A DNA stretch of 47,696 nucleotides from positions 1-47,696 of the forward strand of contig NZ_JAHKRO010000017.1 in the NCBI RefSeq assembly GCF_019396325.1. Reading direction: 5' to 3'. Below, one piece after another: positions 1 through 7,028 of the stretch (position 1 is its first letter; each line of letters starts with the position of its first letter). Source of the stretch: Nonomuraea ceibae (GTDB taxonomy: Bacteria > Actinomycetota > Actinomycetes > Streptosporangiales > Streptosporangiaceae). Position numbers and translations under genes: made by a program. The notes beneath the pieces were generated by a model that saw only the letters and a program-made list of their open reading frames with translations, searched no databases and was not told the origin of the DNA.

Positions 1-232
1 TCCCGAACAACGGCGCGAGCTGTCGCATCGTCAGGTTGGTGCGGTAGTAGACGGCCACCAGCAACACCCGCTCCGGCAGTGCGAGGCACCACGGACGCCC
101 TCTGCCGCGGCCTTTACCGGGCCCCTCGCCGCCTCGCTCTCTCACCACTCGCACCAGCCGCTGGAACCGGCTCATCGGCAGCCCGGTGAACGTCTCCACC
201 CACAACGGATCAGCCCGTAACACCCCGCCCAT
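1..232 (-). CDS. IS5-like transposase, N-terminal part (runs off left edge)
   Basis: Reading leftward from an ATG at 232, the frame stays open to the window edge (77 codons). It starts MGGVLRADPLWVETFTGL and continues with a segment like MSRFQRLVRVV, a basic GKGRGRGRP stretch, and a helix-turn-helix-like segment (LPERVLLVAVYYRTNLTMRQLAPLFG). This is the typical N-terminal domain of IS5-type transposases, in which a helix-turn-helix precedes the DDE nuclease domain. The catalytic domain lies outside the window, so activity cannot be judged. The gene starts 41 bp beyond the lsr2 stop codon and points away from it, which suggests the element inserted just downstream of lsr2. Confidence 0.7.
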   Translation of the reverse strand, partial: MGGVLRADPLWVETFTGLPMSRFQRLVRVVRERGGEGPGKGRGRGRPWCLALPERVLLVAVYYRTNLTMRQLAPLFG

Positions 233-272
233 ACACGAAGAATGCCCGCTCAGCTACTTTCTGCAACAACTT

Positions 273-620
273 TTAGTGGGCAGCCTCATATTGCTCCACC
301 ACGGTGGAGGCGATGCGACCTCGCTCGCTCACTGGCAGGCCCTTCATCTTGGCCCACTGCCGGATCTCGGCGGACTTGTCCCTGCTTATGGCACGCGCTG
401 TGCCCCCGGCCCCGCGTCGTCCTCGGCCGGCCCGCTCGGGCTTGACCGCGCGCGCCTTGGTGAGGAAGGGCGCTAGCGCCTTCCGCAACGCCTCCTCGTT
501 CTTGGCTCCCAAGTCGATTTCGTAAGAGACTCCATCGAGGGCGAATCTGACGGTGTTCTCGGACTCCATCTGACTGCCGTCTAGGTCATCAATGAAAATT
601 TCTTGAATCTGCCTGGCCAC
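273..620 (-). CDS. lsr2: Lsr2 family nucleoid-associated protein
   Basis: Lsr2 is the H-NS analogue of actinobacteria. It bridges AT-rich DNA and silences foreign genes. The 115-residue product has both family parts. The N-terminal oligomerisation domain begins VARQIQEIFIDDLDG and includes FALDGVSYEIDL. After a basic Arg/Gly-rich linker, the C-terminal DNA-binding domain contains IRQWAKMKGLPVSERGRIA, with the AT-hook-like RGR at about residues 100-102. I choose the GTG at 620 over the ATG at 632: the family usually starts M-A-(R/K)-x, and a GGAG lies 6 bases before the GTG. The usual Pro after RGRI is Ala here. Lsr2 paralogues are common on actinobacterial plasmids and integrative elements and may mask the element from host silencing; that role is inferred. 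Confidence 0.9.
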   Translation of the reverse strand: MARQIQEIFIDDLDGSQMESENTVRFALDGVSYEIDLGAKNEEALRKALAPFLTKARAVKPERAGRGRRGAGGTARAISRDKSAEIRQWAKMKGLPVSERGRIASTVVEQYEAAH

Positions 621-1542
621 GTGGGACTCCATGTTCGCTAGCTTTTCCTGGCTACTGTAGCGAGCTTCAGCAGCTATGTCAGTCTGAAACCCGTCATGCT
701 CGCGTTAAGACGCTCGCGAACCGGCACAGGTGGCATGAAGCCTGCAGTGCGCCTTGCACATCGGGCGATTATGCGGTCATGCTCTGCCAAGAGGCCATGT
801 GACAGGACGGGGCAAGAGAAACCTCCGCCAACCAGCATCCACGCCTCACTCCGCGCGCTGGAGGCGTCCTGCTACTCCCTGCTGACCAGCGAGTCGCTGT
901 TCCTTCCCCGTTCGCCGTGGATGTGGCGTGTCACCCTCGGGCGCCATCATGACGGCCCGGTTCTCTGTCACATTCACGACATGCGAGCTGGAGCTGATCG
1001 CCCCTCTATCGGCCGCCCCAGAGCGCGGCCCGCCTCAGCGATCTGCTCGATGATTCCATCGAGACGATACTCTCCTGCGGAAGGCCATGAGGTGCTCACT
1101 CTATCGAAGCAAAATTCAAATATTCCGCCACGACGGCCGAAACGCGAACAGTGCAAGGCTGGAGCTGCACGATCAGCGGGCAGGGCTTTTCTGCCCATCG
1201 ACACCCTCCTGCTGAAGTACGTGGTGACGCTGACGCTTCCGGCCTGGCGCTGTGCACATGGGAAGAGAAGGGCGGTTCTGCCGGGAGGCCAGGCGTGCTC
1301 GCTACGCTGTCGCGTCGCCGCGTACGGGGTATCGCCTTCAAAGAAAGCTGGCATCAGGGATGTGAACCCGTGCACCACGATCGGGCGCGAGAATGCCGCG
1401 GGCGACCACGCGCCCCATGGTGAACACCGCTGCTTGAACCGCATCGCTCTCCCCCAGCGAGGGGTATCGGCGCCCGCCCGTCGTCAAGAAGGCGCTCATC
1501 GTCCATGGGTCCGACCTGCGCGCTGCCGATCCATGCCGGGAG
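621..1542. other. No convincing gene
   Basis: This 0.9 kb holds several overlapping open frames on both strands. None has consistent codon bias or a recognisable motif, and no start with a good ribosome binding site stands out. The first 60 bases should carry the lsr2 promoter. The rest may be decayed sequence next to the regulator remnant at 1543-1785. Confidence 0.4.
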
Positions 1543-1785
1543 TCAGGTCTTGCCCTTGAGGACTCGTGCGGCCAGGTCGAGGGCGGCGCGGGGAGGGCGC
1601 TTGGTCCCTTCGACGATTTCCGTGATGGCGGCGCTGGCCGCTGGATTGAAGGCGATAGGCTCGCCGCTTTGTTGCTCAGAGGCCAGCAGGGCGGTGAGGG
1701 CCGCGTCGATGTTGTTGCGACGCAGGTGGCCGTGAGCGAGGTCGATGAGGTGCTGGGCCCGCTCACCGGCACCTTCAGGGCCGTC
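1543..1785 (-). pseudogene. Remnant of HTH-type regulator, C-terminal domain only
   Basis: Directly after the stop codon of the RelE-like gene, in the same frame, the sequence encodes about 80 residues with helical-repeat character: ERAQHLIDLAHGHLRRNN, then DAALTALLASEQQSGEPIAF, then ITEIVEGTKRPP and ALDLAARVLKGKT, ending at a TGA at 1543-1545. This resembles the C-terminal ligand-sensing or TPR-like region of the large Streptomyces-type XRE regulators (DAALxTLLEAE...VRELVxxLL). The helix-turn-helix domain and any start codon are missing. I read it as a truncated gene left when the upstream DNA was replaced. It could instead be translated by readthrough of the preceding TGA, but nothing supports that. 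Confidence 0.5.
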
Positions 1786-2049
1786 TCAGTCCAACCACGT
1801 GATGCGAACGATCAACACTAGCTGAAGATGTTCGGCGACGATGAAGTGCACGAAACCGCGGCCGCCAAACAGGTCGAGGGTGCGAAGGCCGCCGCCGTGC
1901 AACGGGCCTCGGCCGGCGCCGGCCGCATCCGCTCCCAGGGTGGCCAGTTGGTCGGCCAGGCGCTCGACCTCTGAGGTGACCAGAGCGGGCAGCCCGGCGG
2001 CGACCTGTTCCTCGTCGGGATCGTACTCCCAGGCCCAGCTGTCACTCAC
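1786..2049 (-). CDS. RelE/ParE-like putative toxin
   Basis: This 87-residue protein starts with GTG at 2049, overlapping the stop of the DUF6247 gene by 8 bases, which implies translational coupling. The pattern matches small RelE/ParE-fold proteins: an initial strand (SWAWEYDPDEEQ), a helical hairpin (AAGLPALVTSEVERLADQLATLGADA), a Gly-rich turn (GPLHGGGLRTLDLFGGRGFVHFI) and a last strand (LQLVLIVRITWLD). RelE toxins cleave ribosome-bound mRNA, whereas ParE toxins poison gyrase; I cannot say which applies. No clear catalytic Arg/Lys/His set can be picked out. The assignment rests on fold pattern and on pairing with a DUF6247 gene, a common arrangement in actinobacteria. Confidence 0.6.
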   Translation of the reverse strand: MSDSWAWEYDPDEEQVAAGLPALVTSEVERLADQLATLGADAAGAGRGPLHGGGLRTLDLFGGRGFVHFIVAEHLQLVLIVRITWLD

Positions 2050-2395
2050 CGGCGGCATCATGACCGGCGGCGTCCATGATCTCCCTGATCTCGGCCAGAA
2101 GCACAGTGGCCGTGCGTCGGTCGGAGGCGGCGGCGACTTGTTGCTCCAGCTCGTGCAGGCGGGCAGCCCGTCCGGGAAAGCGGTGGATAGCCACGAACTG
2201 GCCCCACTGCGCCAAGAAGGCGCGAAGCGGCGCCACGGTGCTCTGCCGAGCGGCCTGTTCGGTCGCCTGATCGAGATGTTCCACGAACTGGCCAAGGTAG
2301 GCCGGCGCTATGTGCGCCACCGCCGCGCGTAGCGCCGCTGTGGTCAGCGGCGGGCGTGGAATCAATGCCTCGCCATCCTGATGCGGGGTGGACAC
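2042..2395 (-). CDS. DUF6247 family protein, putative antitoxin
   Basis: The product is a 117-residue helical protein. The core LRAAVAHIAPAYLGQFVEHL, then EQAARQSTVAPLRAFLAQW and a final helix with VLLAEIREIMDAAG match the DUF6247 family of actinobacteria, which usually precedes a small RelE-like gene. I choose GTG at 2395 rather than ATG at 2407, because GGAGG lies 5 bases before the GTG and falls inside the longer frame. The gene overlaps its RelE-like partner by 8 bases, and the order antitoxin then toxin is the usual one. A role in stabilising the element by post-segregational killing is inferred. Confidence 0.7.
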   Translation of the reverse strand: MSTPHQDGEALIPRPPLTTAALRAAVAHIAPAYLGQFVEHLDQATEQAARQSTVAPLRAFLAQWGQFVAIHRFPGRAARLHELEQQVAAASDRRTATVLLAEIREIMDAAGHDAAGE

Positions 2396-2510
2396 TGGGA
2401 CCTCCATGTCTGGTTATGTACTCCACCGTATCGCCGTCGGCCCTGATTCGACAGCGATCAGGATCGGTGGGGCTTACGGATGATTGGGATCTCTCCGCAG
2501 GGTGGCGTTG

Positions 2511-2878
2511 TCAGGACTTCAGCGTGCGGGGCGGGATGGCCAGGCGCCTACGGTACTTGCTGGGCGACAGGCCCTCCCGGTCGGTGAATCGTGACGTGAA
2601 CGTGCCGATGCTGGAGAAACCAACCTCGTGGCTGATGGCTGATGCTGATGTCCAGGCACTCAGTGATGTTGCGGCGAGCAGTCGCTTGACCTCGCGGATC
2701 CGAACCGGGACAGGAACTTTCCGAGCGGCAATCCGGTGACCCGCTGAACGAGATGTGAGAAATGAAACTTGCTGTAGCTCACCGTACGGGCCATGTCGTC
2801 GACCGTGAGCTGCTCGCCCAGGTTCTCCTGCATGCTCTCAAGCACTCGGAGGATTACTCGCTTGCGGGCGTCGTTCAC
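2511..2878 (-). pseudogene. AraC family transcriptional regulator, frameshifted
   Basis: The first frame, from ATG at 2878, reads MNDARKRVILRVLESMQENL then DDMARTVSYSKFHFSHLVQRVTG and LPLGKFLSRFG. This is the first half of an AraC/XylS DNA-binding domain. The frame then ends early. In the next frame the domain resumes as IREVKRLLAATSLS, then EVGFSSIGTFTSRF and LSPSKYRRRLAIPP, ending at TGA 2511-2513. One insertion or deletion near 2700 therefore splits an otherwise complete two-helix-turn-helix domain of about 115 residues with no sensor domain. It is either a true pseudogene or a sequencing indel. The single-domain size fits small AraC regulators. Confidence 0.75.
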
Positions 2879-3092
2879 GGTTGAATGTCGGCTGCAGAAT
2901 CTCCTCGATGATCGCTGCAGCCGTGGTCGCCTCGTCCCCGATTCGGCTCACGACCGTGGCCATCACCTCGACTGCTGGCGGGGGGATTGCGCTGAATTGG
3001 TCGGTGGGAATCTCATCCCCGAGGATCTGATGGTGAGTTGACCTTGAGTCTGTCCGGGCGTGGCGTGCGACGTGCTGCGACTTGGGATGCAT
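2838..3092 (-). CDS. Small hypothetical protein
   Basis: An open frame of 84 codons precedes the AraC remnant and overlaps its start by 41 bases. The central part (DEIPTDQFSAIPPPAVEVMATVVS, continuing RIGDEATTAAAIIEEILQP) has protein-like composition, while both ends look less coding. No family is recognised and the start is uncertain; an internal Met in the VMATVV stretch is possible. Coupling to the regulator is the main reason for listing it. Confidence 0.3.
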   Translation of the reverse strand: MHPKSQHVARHARTDSRSTHHQILGDEIPTDQFSAIPPPAVEVMATVVSRIGDEATTAAAIIEEILQPTFNRERRPQASNPPSA

Positions 3093-3124
3093 GGGGAGTT
3101 GTCCCTCCGGGGCCGGACGGTGGT

Positions 3125-3910
3125 TTAGGTACCAGGTGGTGGGGGTGCCTCAGTGGGGCCGGTCTGAGATGGTTGGTTGTTCTGCTGAGCTCTGCTGGGT
3201 GGCGGGGGGGCGTCGGTGGGCCCCATGGGGACCGCAATGTCCTTGGGGCTGGTCGGCGTGGCCGTGGGGCTGCGTTTCACTGTTGGACTGCGCTTGGCCG
3301 GGGGTACGACGGTCGGTCCGGCTGTCGGCCGGATTGTGTTGATGGTCGCCGACTTCACCGGTTTGGCTCTAGCCGAGCGGGTGGGTGTGTCGCTGGGTTG
3401 GTGGCTGCGTTCCCCTGTGCTGATCGGGTCGGTCGCCTCGGTTGCGGGGGGTGGTGGTGGGCTGTCCAGAATGGGGTCGCTGAAGGACGCCGCCACTGTC
3501 GGGGTGGCCGGGGCGGCACCGCCGCTGCTGGTCATGGACCAGATGCCGACCAGCAAGGCAAGGCCTCCTGCTGCCGTGCCGGCCAACAGTCCCAGGGGAA
3601 TCCGGGTGCGGCGTCGGCGGCTTGCCAGTTCGTCCCAGGGGTCGTCGTCATCGTTGCGGTCGTCATCGTCGTCGTCGGACCAGAATTTGCGATCCGCTGG
3701 CACTCCGGCCATGAAAGCCAGTTCCCCGTCGTCGCCATCGGTGGCTGCACCGCGGTGGCGGCCGGATTCGTCTGATTGCCTGGCGGGCTCTTGTCTTGCC
3801 AGGTCTGCGAGGGGCTCCGTATGCGGTTGGTGGCTCGACAACTGTGTCAGTGCCGCAGACCCTGACAACGGGGGTCGGTCGGCGTGATGTGCATGCTGAT
3901 CATCCCGCAT
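3125..3910 (-). CDS. Membrane-anchored Pro/Thr-rich protein of unknown function
   Basis: This 261-residue protein has three clear parts. Residues 1-100 are hydrophilic, with a very acidic run (DDDDDDRNDDDD) followed by RRRRTR. One transmembrane helix (IPLGLLAGTAAGGLALLVGIW, about 105-125) follows. The remaining 135 residues are extracellular, disordered and rich in Pro, Thr and Ser. The positive-inside rule places the N-terminus in the cytoplasm and the Pro-rich arm outside, able to span the cell wall. No catalytic domain is seen. It lies downstream of, and on the same strand as, the cell-wall hydrolase gene next to the transfer operon. A scaffolding or surface role in transfer is possible but unproven. 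No clear ribosome binding site precedes the ATG. Confidence 0.7.
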   Translation of the reverse strand: MRDDQHAHHADRPPLSGSAALTQLSSHQPHTEPLADLARQEPARQSDESGRHRGAATDGDDGELAFMAGVPADRKFWSDDDDDDRNDDDDPWDELASRRRRTRIPLGLLAGTAAGGLALLVGIWSMTSSGGAAPATPTVAASFSDPILDSPPPPPATEATDPISTGERSHQPSDTPTRSARAKPVKSATINTIRPTAGPTVVPPAKRSPTVKRSPTATPTSPKDIAVPMGPTDAPPPPSRAQQNNQPSQTGPTEAPPPPGT

Positions 3911-4319
3911 AACCGGCGAGCATAGGAAACAGTCATCGCCACAGCAAGGACTTCTCCTGACTTTGTGTAAAGATAGCTATAAACACCTTGTTGGCTGTCG
4001 AGCATCCAACGCGACAAACGAATAACGGAGCCGCGCCCTCCCGGCGATTTGGACGTTGGAGGCGTATGGCCCCACCGCCTTGGGAAGCCGTGCCCGGTGC
4101 TGCCGTTCTCTTCCGCACCGCCGCGAACACCGCGTCCGGCGGGCGCACTGTCACCACGCGGTCGGCGAGCATCCGGCGTGCGCGTCCTTCGCGAGACCTG
4201 TCCACCCAGCATCACTTCGCATCCGCTATCCGGCGCACTCGAATGTGGCGGACCGGCTCCCAGCGCATACGACTTCTTCATGAGCGCGGATAGCTCACCG
4301 GATGCTATTGGTCCCTGTT
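3911..4319. other. Intergenic, no convincing gene
   Basis: About 400 bases lie between the hydrolase stop and the start of the membrane-anchored protein. Open frames here are short, change frame often and show no family motif. An AT-richer stretch at 3955-4000 could hold the promoter of the downstream minus-strand gene. Confidence 0.4.
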
Positions 4320-5291
4320 CTACTTCATACTGATGTGCACGTGATCCCAATGGTTCTCGGTGATGGTCCCTCGATCTGACATGGGTCGCCAGCCTTCCCG
4401 CGCCCTTTCAAGGCTCCAAATGCGCTGCTTCCAGATGACGTACAGCACGCCTAAGCTGCTGGCGTTGGCTTGGGCCCAGCCTGCGATCGCATCCCCGCGC
4501 GCCAGTTCTCCGGGTGAGGGCATGCGCCCGTTCGACGACAGCATGAAGTCGCAGGCGCGGCCGCGTGGATGTTCACCACCGTCCTCGATCGCCCGGTAGC
4601 AGCCGATGCCGTGCGGCACTGCGAACTGCCTCTTGATCAGATCACGCATGTGCCGGGTGCGGGGGGTTAACCGGTCTGCGCCACTTTGCTGTTGGGGGGT
4701 GAAGCTGCGGCTGGTGCGCGAGGTGGTCGCCGCTTGTCGGTAGGAGCCGGCGATCGCCAGCACCTGCTCGACATAGGCCCAGGAGTGGTTGTAGCCATGT
4801 AATGCCTGACGTAGGTCGTCGGCGGCTCCCAGCGCACACAGGTACTTGACAGCTCCGTAGACGGCGTCGGCCCGGTTGTAGACATCGGCCCAGCCGTCTC
4901 CGTCGCCATCGGCCGCGTAACCGGTGAAGGGTGCGAACACCCGGATCTTCGTGGCGCCACCCCACGTGGAGATCAGGAACTGCATCGGCCCCGCGGCGCC
5001 GGCGGGGTTGGTGCCGTTCTTGACGCCGGGCAGGTTCGATCTGCCGTGATCGGTCTCGACCTTTCCGACTGCGGCCGGCACTGACCAGTGCAGGCCGGGG
5101 CAGGTGCGGACGGCGCTGACGTACAGCCGCAGCATCTCCGCGGGGATGCCCTCGACGTCCGTCGGATCCTCGGCAGCCGGTTGGGCGGTGAGTTCGGCGG
5201 TGGCGGTGTTGCCCAGCACCAGCAGCACGATCAGCGGCAGAAAGGCGGTGAACAGCACGATCGCCAGTCCGATCGCCGCAGAGGATCTCAT
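4320..5291 (-). CDS. Conjugation-associated cell-wall hydrolase (lytic transglycosylase plus M15-like domain)
   Basis: The 323-residue protein should open peptidoglycan for the transfer channel. Residues 5-30 form a hydrophobic signal anchor. Residues 50-180 form a soluble lytic transglycosylase domain: the likely catalytic Glu79 in VGKVETDHG, then AGPMQFLISTW (about 100-110), with an ADGDGDGWADVYNRADAV loop and LCALGAADDLRQALHGYNHS. A linker leads to a C-terminal domain (about 210-323) with RAIEDGGEHPRGRACDFML and NHWDHVHISMK, the His/Asp pattern of the M15/VanY-like peptidase fold often fused to such enzymes. It is divergent from the transfer operon across a 121-base gap, so the two may share control. 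Two-domain wall hydrolases are a regular part of Gram-positive type IV secretion systems. Confidence 0.85.
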   Translation of the reverse strand: MRSSAAIGLAIVLFTAFLPLIVLLVLGNTATAELTAQPAAEDPTDVEGIPAEMLRLYVSAVRTCPGLHWSVPAAVGKVETDHGRSNLPGVKNGTNPAGAAGPMQFLISTWGGATKIRVFAPFTGYAADGDGDGWADVYNRADAVYGAVKYLCALGAADDLRQALHGYNHSWAYVEQVLAIAGSYRQAATTSRTSRSFTPQQQSGADRLTPRTRHMRDLIKRQFAVPHGIGCYRAIEDGGEHPRGRACDFMLSSNGRMPSPGELARGDAIAGWAQANASSLGVLYVIWKQRIWSLERAREGWRPMSDRGTITENHWDHVHISMK

Positions 5292-5343
5292 TCCTCTTCA
5301 TCACCGCGCAATCCCTCAACTGCTTATCGCATTTCTTGTCAAC

Positions 5344-5368
5344 ACCTGGTAAATATCTCTGTCAGGTG
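5344..5368. promoter_or_regulatory. Inverted repeat in the divergent hydrolase/transfer-operon promoter region
   Basis: CACCTG at 5344-5349 and CAGGTG at 5363-5368 form a perfect 6-base inverted repeat around a 13-base AT-rich spacer. A TTGTCA lies just upstream at 5336-5341 and a TAATCT just downstream at 5371-5376, although their spacing does not make a standard promoter pair. Lying between two divergent transfer genes, it is a plausible operator; no regulator is identified. Confidence 0.35.
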
Positions 5369-5412
5369 CCTAATCTGGCGGATCTACCCAAAGCGGCGCA
5401 AGGGGGTGAACG

Positions 5413-5862
5413 TTGCGACATGACACACCGGCTCGCTGGACGCTGATCGGCGCCCACGGCGGGGCGGGCACGAGCATGGTTGTCGACCTGCTCAATCATC
5501 GCCGCGCCCAGCCGATCGCCTTCGAGTTCGCCGGCCACATCCCCGACGGGCACCGTCCCGCCCTCGTCGTCAAAGCCACGGCCGAAGGCGCCGACCACGC
5601 TGCGCGCATGATCGCCTCCTGGCCCGCTCATCTGATGCGCCCGGCGCTGATCATCGTGGCCGACGCGCCGTTCCCCATGCCTCGCCTGGCCCGGTTCCGG
5701 CTGCGCGCTGTCAGCGGCGAGACCGCAATCACGGTACGGGTGCCCTACCTGTTCGCCTTACGACAGCTTGACCGCGCGGCGGCTCTGCGGGCCGGCGGCC
5801 GTGTTACCCGAACAGCCCGCACGCTGCAGCGGGCTCTGCTCTTGAAGGGCCCAGATTCGTGA
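5413..5862 (+). CDS. DUF6668 family protein, first gene of the transfer operon
   Basis: This 149-residue protein starts at TTG 5413 with a strong AGGGGG ribosome binding site; the nearby GTG frame stops at once. The N-terminal WTLIGAHGGAGTSMVVDLL resembles a P-loop ATPase beginning but has Thr-Ser where a Lys-Thr/Ser would be, as in the DUF6668 family found at the head of actinobacterial transfer operons. The middle (ALVVKATAEGADHAARMIAS) and ALIIVADAPFPMPRLARFRL also match. ParA/MinD-like folds without the P-loop lysine probably do not hydrolyse ATP. The stop overlaps the next start by 4 bases. The exact role in transfer is unknown. Confidence 0.75.
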   Translation: MRHDTPARWTLIGAHGGAGTSMVVDLLNHRRAQPIAFEFAGHIPDGHRPALVVKATAEGADHAARMIASWPAHLMRPALIIVADAPFPMPRLARFRLRAVSGETAITVRVPYLFALRQLDRAAALRAGGRVTRTARTLQRALLLKGPDS

Positions 5863-6236
5863 CCACCACCGCCCATCTCTGGCACGTACTGAACGACGCC
5901 TTCGCCGCAGCCGACCAGTTCGGCGGCCTGTTACCGAGCCCCGCCCCCACCACCGGCAACTCCGGCGGCGGCTTTCAGCTCCCCGACGTTCCACCTGCCC
6001 CGCCGCCTGAGCTGACCGGCTACTTCAGCACCTTTCTCGGCGCGATCAAGTGGATCGCGGGCGCGGTGGCCGCGCTGTCCCTTGGCGTGATCGCCATCAA
6101 GATGACCCTCGGCAAGTCCAACCGGCATCATCTGGCCGCCGACGGCGCCGCGTCGGTGCCCTGGGTCTTCGTCGGATTGATGCTGGCCATGACGGCCGTG
6201 TCTGTCGTGGGCTTCGTCGTCCCAAGCGGGAGCTAG
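5859..6236 (+). CDS. Small two-TM transfer protein (VirB2-like position)
   Basis: The 125-residue protein starts at GTG 5859, coupled to the previous stop. A Pro-rich N-terminal half (about residues 25-52) precedes two transmembrane helices: FLGAIKWIAGAVAALSLGVIAIK at about 59-81 and VPWVFVGLMLAMTAVSVVGFVV at about 100-121, joined by a short polar loop. This hairpin topology and the position just before the VirB8-like and VirB6-like genes resemble VirB2/TrbC pilin-like proteins. Gram-positive counterparts do not make a known pilus, so the role is inferred only from topology and order. Confidence 0.65.
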   Translation: MTTTAHLWHVLNDAFAAADQFGGLLPSPAPTTGNSGGGFQLPDVPPAPPPELTGYFSTFLGAIKWIAGAVAALSLGVIAIKMTLGKSNRHHLAADGAASVPWVFVGLMLAMTAVSVVGFVVPSGS

Positions 6237-6239
6237 CCG

Positions 6240-7028
6240 ATGCCCACCACAGGCGAACTGGACAAGCTGGCACGCCGCCGTGCCCGCGGTGCCCTGGCCG
6301 GCGGCGTGCTCCTCTCCATGATCGTGACTGCGGCGGCCGTGGGCCTGCTGTCACAAGATCCCTCGGCCGAGCCTGCCACTCCATCGGCTGCCGGCACTTC
6401 ACCATTGCCCAAGCCTTCGAACAGCCCGGCCATCGACCCCATGGATCCATCCAGCTACGTGCGCCCCACACGCTGGGTCCACCTGCCAGAACCCTCCGCC
6501 CTGCTGGCCGACCGGTATCCGGTGCGCTTCCCGCATTCCCCGGCCGGAGCGGCCGCGGCGGCGGCCGCCCTGTATCAGTCGGCCTGGACCCTTGACGCCG
6601 CGACGGCTGCCAGGGCGGTGCAGGTCTACATCGCCCCCGACGGCCGCGCCGCCACCCGCAGCGAGGCCCGGCAAGGGGCGGCCTGGTTCCGGGCTCAGCT
6701 CGGTGTCGACGCCGAGGCGGCGTTGCCTCCCGAGGCCAGCATCTTGGTCCAGCCCACCGGCGTGCGGTGGAAGTCGCTCGACACCGACAACGTCGTCGTC
6801 AACCTCAACCTCGAGGTCACCTTGCTGGCCAGCAGGCAGGAGCCAGTGACCAGCGCCTCCGCGGCCGTGACCGTGCACATGCGCTGGCACCCCGCCCTGC
6901 GCAGCGGCGACTGGCTGGCCGTCCGCAGGCCCGCCGACCAGATGCCCGCCCTGCGCTACGCCGAGTTGGGCACCGCCGAGTTCAACCAGCTCGGCTGGGC
7001 CGCCGTCAAGTCTGCGGGGCCGGGATGA
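6240..7028 (+). CDS. VirB8/TcpC-like conjugal transfer protein
   Basis: This 262-residue bitopic protein has a basic cytoplasmic start (KLARRRARGA), one transmembrane helix at about 18-38 (GGVLLSMIVTAAAVGLLSQ), a Pro/Ser linker, and an extracytoplasmic domain of about 180 residues that looks like the NTF2-like fold of VirB8/TcpC: a helical beginning (AAAAAALYQSAWTLDAATAA) then strands (NVVVNLNLEVTLLAS and AAVTVHMRWHP). VirB8-like proteins form the inner-membrane scaffold of the channel. The start lies 3 bases after the previous stop, and the stop overlaps the next ATG by 4 bases. The family call rests on topology and context more than on a strict motif. Confidence 0.7.
   Translation: MPTTGELDKLARRRARGALAGGVLLSMIVTAAAVGLLSQDPSAEPATPSAAGTSPLPKPSNSPAIDPMDPSSYVRPTRWVHLPEPSALLADRYPVRFPHSPAGAAAAAAALYQSAWTLDAATAARAVQVYIAPDGRAATRSEARQGAAWFRAQLGVDAEAALPPEASILVQPTGVRWKSLDTDNVVVNLNLEVTLLASRQEPVTSASAAVTVHMRWHPALRSGDWLAVRRPADQMPALRYAELGTAEFNQLGWAAVKSAGPG

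Noticed and set aside
696..1559. Open frame of 287 codons on the plus strand
   Set aside because: Composition is unlike coding DNA of the window, there is no ribosome binding site, and it overlaps the regulator remnant on the other strand.
3955..4205. 90-codon minus-strand frame between the hydrolase and the membrane-anchored protein
   Set aside because: No ribosome binding site, poor codon bias and no recognisable motif.
6767..7024. Upstream extension of the VirB6-like gene
   Set aside because: The extension overlaps the VirB8-like gene and is Arg/Gln-rich shadow; ATG 7025 overlaps the previous stop as elsewhere in the operon.
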